8,437 nt of DNA from Lachnospiraceae bacterium UBA3863. Lineage in GTDB: Bacteria > Bacillota > Clostridia > Lachnospirales > Lachnospiraceae. Below, in pieces: positions 1 through 5,915 of the stretch. How positions within the stretch are numbered: the stretch's first letter is position 1; each line of letters begins with the position of its first letter. The translations under genes were made by a program, and so were the position numbers. The notes beneath the pieces are model-generated. The model did no database searches and had not been told where the DNA came from. It was given only the letters and a program-made list of their open reading frames with translations. The stretch spans positions 1 through 8,437 of the forward strand of contig DGGX01000228.1 of the NCBI GenBank assembly GCA_002392385.1, read 5' to 3'.

Positions 1-237
1 CTCACCGAGAACATCACGCAGGCAGTGGCGCGGGACTGTCTCGCTGTCGTTATGACAAGACTTCACGACGACAGGCAGAAGCCGGTATTCCATGTCCACG
101 ACGAGTGCATCTGCGAGGTGCCCGCCGGATCTCCAGACGACATCCTCAACCCCTATTTCGACGAGCCCATTGAATGGGCCCCCGGCCTCCCGCTCAAGGG
201 CGCCGGCTATATCACAGATTATTACAAAAAAGACTGA
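1..237 (+). CDS. Family A DNA polymerase, C-terminal fragment
   Basis: This is the last 78 codons of a phage DNA polymerase of the PolA family; the 5' part lies outside the window. Reading in frame 1 from the first base gives an open frame starting LTENITQAVARDCL. It is followed by FHVHDECICEVP, in which VHDE is polymerase motif C of family A, carrying a catalytic metal-binding Asp (residues about 35-38 of the fragment). The alpha-helix before it (ENITQAVARD) matches the usual helix of the palm in phage PolA proteins. The protein ends shortly after the conserved region, as phage PolA proteins do. The next gene starts three bases after the stop, which suggests one operon. The enzyme would copy phage DNA together with the primase-helicase downstream. 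An internal GTG at 25 is not a real start because the conserved region extends upstream of it. Confidence 0.93.
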   Translation, partial: LTENITQAVARDCLAVVMTRLHDDRQKPVFHVHDECICEVPAGSPDDILNPYFDEPIEWAPGLPLKGAGYITDYYKKD

Positions 238-240
238 TAT

Positions 241-1005
241 ATGGATAGAATCTGCGGCTATTGCCACCATTACATCATGCACCAAGCCAACGGACCGTGG
301 TGTACGCTCAAGAGACGCGAGGTCTCCTTCCTCCAATCGCCTTGCGACAACTTCGCCGAGACGGGGTCCATACAGGACGACGTCCAGACAAAGATCTGCA
401 AGAGATGTGGACGGGCACTGCCCCTCACCGCCTTCGGCCGACACTCCAGGACGAAGGACGGTTACCAGCCCTTGTGCAACGAGTGCCTCTCCGAGCAGAA
501 CAAGGGCCACCGCCCGAGACATGCCTGGAAGAAAGCCGAGAGCGCCCTGGAGGGCGGGAAGCCCAAGAGACGGGGCTGCGTGTCCGCCCATCCGGACTAC
601 ATTGACGAGGAGACCGGGCAGGAGATGCACTGGTGCGGCAAGTGCAAGCAATACAAGCAGACTGGCCAGTTCAACCGGAACAGGGCGAACGCGAGCGGCC
701 TGGAGTCCTACTGCAAGGAGTGCTCCGTAGCCCATGAGCGTGAGCGTCGGGCCCGTAAGAGGGAGGAACGGAAGGCTGCACTCATCGCAAAGGAAGAGGC
801 GGCGCCCGAAAAGAAGCCGGTGCCGAAAATTCGGATCGGCACGGACCTCGTTCCAAAGGAAGTACCTGTCGTGAATGAGCTCATGGAAAAACCCTCCCCC
901 GCGCCCGTCTTTCTTGCCAACGCGACCGATAAAGAACTTGTCAACGAACTGAGGAGCCGCGGCTATATCGGGAACCTTGTCAAGAAGAAATCATTCGTCC
1001 TGTAG
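241..1005 (+). CDS. Multi-zinc-site protein of phage replication module
   Basis: A 254-residue protein of unknown function with three apparent four-cysteine metal sites. Site 1 uses C5, C8, C21 and C35. Site 2 uses C53, C56, C79 and C82. Site 3 uses C132, C135, C158 and C161. Sites 2 and 3 have identical C-x2-C-x22-C-x2-C spacing and similar surroundings (CKRCGRALPLTAFGR against CGKCKQYKQTGQFNR), so they look like an internal duplication. Residues 164-195 are a highly charged Arg/Lys/Glu helix that may form a coiled coil. The tail (residues about 229-243, TDKELVNELRSRGYIG) is a compact helical motif that I recall from other Bacteroidetes phage proteins. No HNH or other nuclease residues are visible, so a DNA- or RNA-binding or scaffolding role is more likely than catalysis. 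Its place between polymerase and primase-helicase suggests a replication accessory role, which is inference. The ATG at 241 is three bases after the polymerase stop. Confidence 0.85.
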   Translation: MDRICGYCHHYIMHQANGPWCTLKRREVSFLQSPCDNFAETGSIQDDVQTKICKRCGRALPLTAFGRHSRTKDGYQPLCNECLSEQNKGHRPRHAWKKAESALEGGKPKRRGCVSAHPDYIDEETGQEMHWCGKCKQYKQTGQFNRNRANASGLESYCKECSVAHERERRARKREERKAALIAKEEAAPEKKPVPKIRIGTDLVPKEVPVVNELMEKPSPAPVFLANATDKELVNELRSRGYIGNLVKKKSFVL

Positions 1006-1011
1006 ATAGCC

Positions 1012-3420
1012 ATGGAACAATATGTCATATCTGTCGCGCCGTCACGCACCTCCCCGGAGTGGCCTAACAAGGCCACCTCGTGGGAGAAGCTGACCACGCG
1101 GCTTGCCAAATGCAAGCACACCCGCGAGTCCGCGGCCGAGTACAGGGCCATGTCGAAGACGGCTCAGGGCAAGGTAAAGGACATCGGAGGCTTCGTCGGA
1201 GGCACCGTCCGCGACGGGGGCCGGCGCAAGGCCGACGCCATCACCGCCCGATCCCTCGTCACCCTCGACATCGACTTCGGCACAGCCGCCACCGTCGAGA
1301 CCGTCAGGGAGATGCTGGGCGGCACCGCCTGGTGCCTCTATTCCACCCACAGCCACACGCCAAGCAAACCGCGCTACCGTATCGTCGTACCACTCTCCAG
1401 GGAGGTGTCGCCCGACGAATACGTCCCCATCGCCCGGAGGCTCGCCGACGACATCGGCATCGACCTCTTCGACGACTCCACCTACGAGCCGTCCCGACTC
1501 ATGTACTGGCCCTCGGCACCGGCCGACGTGGACTTCGTCTACGAGACCGGGCAGGGCGGACCCGCCGACGCGGACAGGATCCTGGACTCCTACACCGACT
1601 GGCACAACCCGCTCGAGTGGCCCGTCAGCAAAAGGGTGACGAAGGCCATCACCAGGAAGGCCGGCGCCCGGCAGGAGGATCCCGTCGAGAAGGGCGGCGT
1701 CATCGGCGCCTTCTGCCGGTCCTACTCCATCACTGAAGCCATAGAGGCCTTCCTGAGCGACGTATACGTCCCGACCGGACATCCGGACCGCTGGACCTTC
1801 GCGGCGGGCTCCACAGCCGGCGGACTGGTCATCTACGAGGACAAATGGGCCTACTCCCATCACGGCACCGACCCCTGCTGCGAGAAGCTCGTGAACGCCT
1901 TCGATATGGTGCGCCTGCACCTCTTCGGGGATGCGGACAAGGATGCCGACATCAACACGCCTGTGAACCGCCTGCCCTCGTTCCTGGAAATGGAGAAGAT
2001 GGCCCGCGCCGACAAGGCTGTCTCCCAGCTGCTCGCGAAGGAGAAGATACGCTCCCTCCAGGAAGACTTCGCCGGCATCGAGATCCCCGAGGAGGAGACC
2101 GACGATGACGCCTGGATGGCCGACCTGAAGATGGATGCCAAGGGCAAGGCATTCCTTCCCTCGCCGTATAACTTCGGGCTGATATGCCGCAATGACAAGG
2201 GTCTGAAGGGCGCCGCAGCGAGCGACCTCTTCCAGGGACGTATCGTGCTCCGCCGGGATCTCCCGTGGAGGAAGATGAGCATCGACCCGTACTGGAACAA
2301 TACCGACGACGCCGGTCTCATCGAGTACGTCTCGCAGCACTATGACCTCTCGTCGAAGACCACCCTGCTCGACGCCAATGACATCGCCGTATCGCAGAAC
2401 TGCTTCCACCCAGTCAGGGACTACCTCAACAGCCTGCAATGGGACGGGGTGGAGCGCCTTGACACGCTGATCATCGACTACCTGGGAGCGGAGGACACGC
2501 CACTCACCCGCGCAATGACGCGCAAGCACTTCACCGCCGCCGTGGCCCGCGTGATGCTTCCTGGCATCAAGTACGACTACGTCCTCACCCTCATCGGCCC
2601 GGAGGGCACCGGCAAGTCCACCCTGATCCGGAAGATGGCCAAGGATACCTGGTTCACAGACTCCCTCACGAGCATAGAGGGCAGGGAGGCGATGGAGCAG
2701 CTGAGGGGGAAATGGCTGGCCGAGATGGGAGAGCTCACCAACTACAAGCGCTCAACCTCCGAGGCATACAAGGCCTTCCTCTCCAAGCAAGACGATTCGT
2801 ACCGCCCCGCGTATGGGCGCAAGACTGAGACCTATCGCCGCCAGTGCGTTTTCTTCGCCACCACCAACGAGAATACCTTCCTGAAAGGGGACACCGGCAA
2901 CCGCCGCTTCTGGGTGATCGAGTGTGGCGCGGACCTTCCAGGAAAGAACGTCTTCGAGGATCTCGAGGGAGAAGTCGACCAGCTGTGGGCGGAGGCCGTC
3001 GTGCGTTTCAAGGCCCACGAGACCCTCTACCTCGATCCGGCGATGGAGGCTGAGGCCAGGGCCCGTCAGGAGGAACACAACGAGATCACCTCAGACGAGA
3101 GGGCGGGCATCATCGCAGAGTTTGTCCACAAGGCCCTGCCGGCTACGTGGAGCAGCCTCACGATGGACCAGCGCCGCGCCTGGTTCCAGACCAGCTCGGA
3201 GACGGCAAGCGAGGAGCCGCGCATCAGGCGTGAGACGATCTGCGCCGTGGAGATCCTCGTCGAGTGCTTCGGGCAGAAGATGGACGAGAAGACGCGGTAC
3301 CGGACCAAAGAGATCAACCAGATCCTGCGGAAGCTGGACTGCCTGGAATATGCGGGCCACTCCCGTGATGACGTATACGGCCTCCAAAGGAGATTTACAA
3401 TACTGAATGAACCTGAATAA
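1012..3420 (+). CDS. Primase-helicase, AEP-like N-terminus plus VapE-type ATPase
   Basis: An 802-residue fusion expected to prime and unwind phage DNA. Residues about 1-200 resemble the BT4734/VirE-N type primase-like domain: LDIDF at 85-89 supplies the DxD pair (D86, D88), YSTHSH at 110-115 is the second motif, and KPRYRIVVPL (119-128) and SRLMYW (161-166) follow. Residues 270-310 (GLVIYEDKWAYSHHGTD, then FDMVRLHLFG) are the linker region typical of phage primase-helicases. Residues about 470-690 are a Virulence-associated E / SF3-like ATPase: Walker A GPEGTGKST at 529-537, Walker B WLAEMGEL at 568-575, sensor FFATTNE at 614-620, and arginine finger GNRRFW at 629-634. All catalytic motifs look intact, and the length fits the family. 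The last 100 residues look like a winged-helix-type tail. The ATG at 1012 is six bases after the upstream stop with no strong Shine-Dalgarno. The stop overlaps the next start. Confidence 0.92.
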   Translation: MEQYVISVAPSRTSPEWPNKATSWEKLTTRLAKCKHTRESAAEYRAMSKTAQGKVKDIGGFVGGTVRDGGRRKADAITARSLVTLDIDFGTAATVETVREMLGGTAWCLYSTHSHTPSKPRYRIVVPLSREVSPDEYVPIARRLADDIGIDLFDDSTYEPSRLMYWPSAPADVDFVYETGQGGPADADRILDSYTDWHNPLEWPVSKRVTKAITRKAGARQEDPVEKGGVIGAFCRSYSITEAIEAFLSDVYVPTGHPDRWTFAAGSTAGGLVIYEDKWAYSHHGTDPCCEKLVNAFDMVRLHLFGDADKDADINTPVNRLPSFLEMEKMARADKAVSQLLAKEKIRSLQEDFAGIEIPEEETDDDAWMADLKMDAKGKAFLPSPYNFGLICRNDKGLKGAAASDLFQGRIVLRRDLPWRKMSIDPYWNNTDDAGLIEYVSQHYDLSSKTTLLDANDIAVSQNCFHPVRDYLNSLQWDGVERLDTLIIDYLGAEDTPLTRAMTRKHFTAAVARVMLPGIKYDYVLTLIGPEGTGKSTLIRKMAKDTWFTDSLTSIEGREAMEQLRGKWLAEMGELTNYKRSTSEAYKAFLSKQDDSYRPAYGRKTETYRRQCVFFATTNENTFLKGDTGNRRFWVIECGADLPGKNVFEDLEGEVDQLWAEAVVRFKAHETLYLDPAMEAEARARQEEHNEITSDERAGIIAEFVHKALPATWSSLTMDQRRAWFQTSSETASEEPRIRRETICAVEILVECFGQKMDEKTRYRTKEINQILRKLDCLEYAGHSRDDVYGLQRRFTILNEPE

Positions 3421-3584
3421 TGATTGCTATGCCTGACCTGCCTACACTTTGGGATATCGTACACGGGCTGAAGTCCGTCTACGACTTTGACACGACGATG
3501 ACGGCTGCGGAGCTGCGGGAATCTCTCCTTGAGATCATCGCGCTCGAGGCCAACAAACGACAAAACGATAAACGACAAAACTGA
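3420..3584 (+). CDS. Small hypothetical protein (54 aa)
   Basis: I do not recognise this gene. The frame from ATG 3420 encodes 54 residues, starting MIAMPDLPTLWDIVHGLKSV and ending in a lysine, arginine and glutamine-rich tail. The start overlaps the primase-helicase stop (taATGa) and the stop overlaps the recombinase start (tgATGa), so translation is probably coupled on both sides. That tight fit is the main reason for calling it. A second ATG at 3429 would give 51 residues. The middle (TMTAAELRESLLEIIALEANKR) is predicted helical. The basic end is encoded by a 12-bp direct repeat. It has no cysteines and no membrane segment. It may be a small partner of a neighbouring protein, which is a guess. 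Confidence 0.6.
   Translation: MIAMPDLPTLWDIVHGLKSVYDFDTTMTAAELRESLLEIIALEANKRQNDKRQN
3555..3581 (+). repeat. 12-bp direct repeat, 15-bp period
   Basis: The sequence aaacgacaaaac occurs at 3555-3566 and again at 3570-3581, with three bases between. It lies in the last codons of the 54-residue ORF and just before the recombinase start. It encodes KRQN twice. It may be only a slippage product that lengthened the basic tail. A purine-rich role in initiation of the recombinase gene is possible but not shown. Confidence 0.6.
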
Positions 3585-4591
3585 TGATGACAACTGCAAT
3601 TCCCTTCCAAAAACAGCCGGATGTGACTGCCGTGACTGCTGATTTCCGGGCCTACCTGGAACACTCCCTGAGAGATCCCTTCACCCTCAATCTGAAGGAC
3701 TGCTCGCTGATGGAGGTGATCCGGGCATGCGTCAAGTCGAAGTCACGCCTCCACCCGGGGTACCGGGCCTCCATCGGATGCCTCGTGTACAACCTTCAGA
3801 TCCTCGAGCAGGAATACCGTGTTGAGCTCAAGCCCGTCCAGGTGACCGACGTCTTCTGGGGCTACTTCATCGCGTTCTGCCAGGGCAGGGGCCTCCGCGC
3901 CTCGACCATCACCACGATGTGCTCACAGCTGCGGTCCATACTTAACTGGGCCGTGAAGTACAACGCTACCGTCGCTCCGACCTACTGCGATTTCCAGGTA
4001 CCCCACATCCAAAGCCAGAAGATTGCGCTGACCGCCGATGAGGTGTCGCGGGTGGCCTACTTCGACATCGACCTCTTCTATGCCGACAGGCGCTCCGACT
4101 TCCGGGACACAATGCACCGGGTGTGCGATATGTTCGTGCTGTCCTGCAACCTCTACCAGCGCTATTCCGATATGGTGAGGATCGACGCTTCCTGCTTTAA
4201 CCGTAACATCTTCCGGATCACCCAGCAGAAGACCGGCAACCTCGCCGTTGTGAACATCGACCGCTATGCAGTGGACGCCAAGACAACGTACAGGATTCTG
4301 GAGCGCTACAACTATGAAGCGCCATACAAGGCAACCATTGGCAATTACAACTTCTATCTTCATCAACTGATGAAGGATATCGGCTTCGATGATCCTATCC
4401 GGATCGAAGAGCGCAGGGAGGGAAAACTCGTGGTGGAGAGCATTCCCAAGTGGCGGCTGATCTCCTCCCACACAGCCCGCCGCACGGCCATCACCATAAA
4501 CGTCCTCAGAGGCCAGAACGTTCACGCCATCAAGCGCTGCTCAGGACACACCGACCTCAGAATCTTCGATAACTATGTAAGAGACGAATAA
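3584..4591 (+). CDS. int: Tyrosine recombinase (phage integrase family)
   Basis: A 335-residue site-specific recombinase that would integrate and excise the phage, or resolve or invert DNA. Residues about 15-135 form an SAM-like core-binding domain (helices around 60-125). The catalytic domain follows, with the full set R193 (in LYQRYSDM), K216 (ITQQKTGN), H296 and R299 (SSHTARRTAIT), H322 (CSGHTDLRIF) and the nucleophile Y331. The protein ends four residues after Y331, as many integrases of this family do. The box I sequence CNLYQRYSD differs from the common TGLRxSD, a pattern seen in Bacteroidetes phage and transposon recombinases. The ATG at 3584 overlaps the previous stop. The gene lies inside the replication module rather than at its edge, and no att site is visible right beside it: only 22 bases separate it from the next gene. 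The call is firm. Whether its job is integration is inference. Confidence 0.93.
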   Translation: MMTTAIPFQKQPDVTAVTADFRAYLEHSLRDPFTLNLKDCSLMEVIRACVKSKSRLHPGYRASIGCLVYNLQILEQEYRVELKPVQVTDVFWGYFIAFCQGRGLRASTITTMCSQLRSILNWAVKYNATVAPTYCDFQVPHIQSQKIALTADEVSRVAYFDIDLFYADRRSDFRDTMHRVCDMFVLSCNLYQRYSDMVRIDASCFNRNIFRITQQKTGNLAVVNIDRYAVDAKTTYRILERYNYEAPYKATIGNYNFYLHQLMKDIGFDDPIRIEERREGKLVVESIPKWRLISSHTARRTAITINVLRGQNVHAIKRCSGHTDLRIFDNYVRDE

Positions 4592-4613
4592 TCCAAAAAC
4601 CAATATTATCGCG

Positions 4614-5354
4614 ATGAAAACGTATAAGGCATTCAACAAAGACATGACCTGCCGAGACTTTCAGTATGATGAGGGGCAGGAGTACGAAATGGAAGGACCT
4701 ATCAAGGCCTGCGAACGCGGCTTCCACGCCTGTGAGCGGGCGGTGGATGTCCTGGACTATTACCCTGCTGGCAACTGCGTAGTACACGAAGTGGAGCAGG
4801 ACGGTATCCTGGACCGTGATGGCGAAGGAACGAAGATAGCTTCGTCAAAAATCAAGATCGGTGCCCGGCTGGATGTAGCCGGTATTGTTAGGGCGACATT
4901 CGAGTACAACAAGGAACACTGTACTGAGGAGCACACCAATCCTAAGCAAGCCTCCGCAGGTGAGAGCGGTGCAGCCTCCGCAGGTGATCGCGGTGCAGCC
5001 TCCGCAGGTTATCGCGGTGCAGCCTCCGCAGGTTATCGCGGTGCAGCCTCCGCAGGTTCATACGGTGCAGCCTCCGCAGGTGAGAGCGGTGCAGCCTCCG
5101 CAGGTTCATACGGTGCAGCCGTCAGCCGTGGATCGGCAGAAGTCGGAAAGGAAGGCATCGCAGCTGCCCGAGGAAACGGCGTGAAGGTAAAAGGTGGGCT
5201 CGGCGCCATCCTCGTACTGGCTGAAGAAAACAAGAGCGATTTCGGCATCGCAGCCTGGAAGGCTTTTGTCATAGACGGCGAGACCTATAAGGCCGACACC
5301 TGGTACCGCCTGAAGGGTGGCGAGGTCGTAGAAGTAAAGGAAGATGATCAGTGA
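4614..5354 (+). CDS. DUF7666-like protein with octapeptide repeats
   Basis: A 246-residue protein. The N-terminal part (residues 1-100, MKTYKAFNKDMTCRDFQY, then CERGFHACERAVDVLDYY and CVVHEVEQDG) matches my memory of the DUF7666 family, which has no assigned function and is common in phages. Residues 113-168 are seven octapeptides A-S-A-G-x-x-G-A, where xx is ES, DR, YR, YR, SY, ES, SY. A degenerate continuation (GSAEVGKEGIAAARGNGVKVKGG) runs to about 195. Such glycine- and alanine-rich short repeats usually build a beta-solenoid. The C-terminal part (FGIAAWKAFVIDGETYKADTWYRLKGGEVVEV) looks like a small beta domain. There is no signal peptide or membrane segment. The start at 4614 follows the recombinase stop by 22 bases, and the MKTYKAF start is typical for the family. 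A surface or binding role for the variable residues is speculation. Confidence 0.82.
   Translation: MKTYKAFNKDMTCRDFQYDEGQEYEMEGPIKACERGFHACERAVDVLDYYPAGNCVVHEVEQDGILDRDGEGTKIASSKIKIGARLDVAGIVRATFEYNKEHCTEEHTNPKQASAGESGAASAGDRGAASAGYRGAASAGYRGAASAGSYGAASAGESGAASAGSYGAAVSRGSAEVGKEGIAAARGNGVKVKGGLGAILVLAEENKSDFGIAAWKAFVIDGETYKADTWYRLKGGEVVEVKEDDQ
4950..5117 (+). repeat. Seven perfect 24-bp tandem repeats with variable dicodon
   Basis: Seven units run end to end at 4950, 4974, 4998, 5022, 5046, 5070 and 5094. Each is gcctccgcaggt, six variable bases, then ggtgca. The 18 constant bases are identical in all seven units, including every third codon position. The six variable bases are GAGAGC, GATCGC, TATCGC, TATCGC, TCATAC, GAGAGC and TCATAC. 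The unit is a multiple of three, so copy-number change would keep the reading frame of the surrounding gene. Identity at silent sites points to recent expansion or gene conversion. Confidence 0.97.
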
Positions 5355-5531
5355 AAACGGCCTGTTACAATAACTGTTACAATGAATTTTCAGCTATTGT
5401 AACAAGTGTTACAACAATTCTATTGTAACAGGTATTGTAACAAGTATTGTAACAGGCATAAAATATTGATATTCAGCGCGTACGACCAAAAGTGTTACAA
5501 TGTTACAATAAAAACAGGTAAAAACATAAAA
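5355..5531. promoter_or_regulatory. AT-rich non-coding region with repeat cluster; candidate origin, operator or att region
   Basis: This is the longest gap between genes in the window. It is clearly richer in A and T than the coding sequence on either side and holds the TGTTACAAT/ATTGTAACA cluster listed separately. Such a mix of AT-rich DNA and iterated sites among replication genes fits a replication origin. It also fits a multi-site operator and promoter for the downstream VRR-NUC, helicase and HNH genes, or the arm region of a phage attachment site. I see no convincing Bacteroidetes promoter (TTTG with TAnnTTTG), no tRNA and no rho-independent terminator with a T-run in it. Confidence 0.6.
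5361..5509. repeat. Nine-copy TGTTACAAT / ATTGTAACA iteron-like cluster
   Basis: The 9-mer TGTTACAAT or its complement occurs at 5363 (+), 5375 (+), 5396 (-), 5407 (+, last base changed), 5422 (-), 5434 (-), 5446 (-), 5493 (+) and 5501 (+, sharing one base with the previous copy). A tenth perfect copy (-) lies at 5610-5618 inside the next gene. Copies 5 to 7 are three direct 12-bp units TATTGTAACARG with no gap, at 5421-5456, where R is G, A, G. Copies 3 and 4 face each other as TTGTAACAAGTGTTACAA (5397-5414), a dyad with a 2-base centre that could bind a dimer. Spacing of 11 to 12 bases between several copies roughly matches one helical turn. Confidence 0.95.
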
Positions 5532-5915
5532 ATGTCAATTAGGATGAATAGTAAAGATACAGACCTGCCTAATCGCACCTCCACGCATTTTCTCGCGCGC
5601 GCGAGTAACATTGTAACAGAGTCCGAGAAGACCCTGGAAAGAAAGCTCCGGAAAGAGGTCGAGAAACGAGGCGGGCAGGCACTGAAACTGATGAGCCAAC
5701 TTCACCGCGGATTGCCCGACCGTCTCATCCTTATGCCGGGAGGTCGGATGTATTTCGCGGAGATCAAGACGACCGGGAAGAAGCCCACCGAGTTGCAGCG
5801 TCATTGCCACGGGCAGCTGCGCTCCCTCGGCTTCGACGTGTTCATCATCGACTCCACCCCGACATTGCTGGAAGCCCTCGACGTAATAGGCTATGATATG
5901 ATACTCGAGAAATGA
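5532..5915 (+). CDS. VRR-NUC domain nuclease
   Basis: A 127-residue single-domain nuclease of the VRR-NUC family, a PD-(D/E)xK fold found in many phages next to an SNF2 helicase. The domain covers residues about 33-115: SEKTLERKLRKEVEKRGG forms the first helix, then HRGLPDRLIL (G60, P62, D63), FAEIKT with catalytic E77 and K79, and a KPTELQ motif with Q89. The key residues are all present. It probably cleaves branched or structured DNA in replication or recombination. The start is uncertain: ATG 5532 or ATG 5544, the latter with AGG directly before it. The open frame continues upstream to a GTG at 5406, but that part only translates the DNA repeats into YCNR/YCNK and is unlikely to be protein. 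The stop overlaps the helicase start (ATGA), which suggests coupling. Confidence 0.88.
   Translation: MSIRMNSKDTDLPNRTSTHFLARASNIVTESEKTLERKLRKEVEKRGGQALKLMSQLHRGLPDRLILMPGGRMYFAEIKTTGKKPTELQRHCHGQLRSLGFDVFIIDSTPTLLEALDVIGYDMILEK
5592..5618. repeat. 14-bp CG palindrome followed by an intragenic repeat copy
   Basis: CTCGCGCGCGCGAG at 5592-5605 is a perfect 14-bp palindrome with an alternating CG core. It runs directly into TAACATTGTAACA, which holds a full copy of the 9-mer (5610-5618) and a truncated one before it, echoing the overlapping pair at 5493-5509. Both lie in the coding sequence of the nuclease (residues about 21-29), so the signal may extend the upstream cluster into the gene. Confidence 0.75.

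Noticed and set aside
1042..2529. Long open frame on the minus strand (about 495 codons)
   Set aside because: It lies fully opposite the primase-helicase, has no recognisable motif, and its composition (Val, Gly, Asp runs) is that of a shadow frame in GC-rich coding DNA.
4950..5117. CRISPR array
   Set aside because: The unit is 24 bp with only 6 variable bases, and it is in frame within a protein gene; there are no spacers of normal length and no cas genes.
4885..5184. Second frame through the repeat array giving QPPQVxAV repeats
   Set aside because: Any frame through a 24-bp repeat looks repetitive. The frame from 4614 has recognisable DUF7666-like sequence on both sides of the array.
5375..5404. 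Rho-independent terminator after the DUF7666 gene
   Set aside because: The copies at 5375 and 5396 can pair as a 9-bp stem with a 12-base loop, but the stem is AT-rich and no T-run follows; the pairing is explained by the repeat cluster.
5406..5531. Upstream extension of the VRR-NUC frame from a GTG at 5406
   Set aside because: The extra residues (CNRYCNKYCNRH) are only the translation of the DNA repeats. The nuclease domain begins well after the ATGs at 5532 and 5544.
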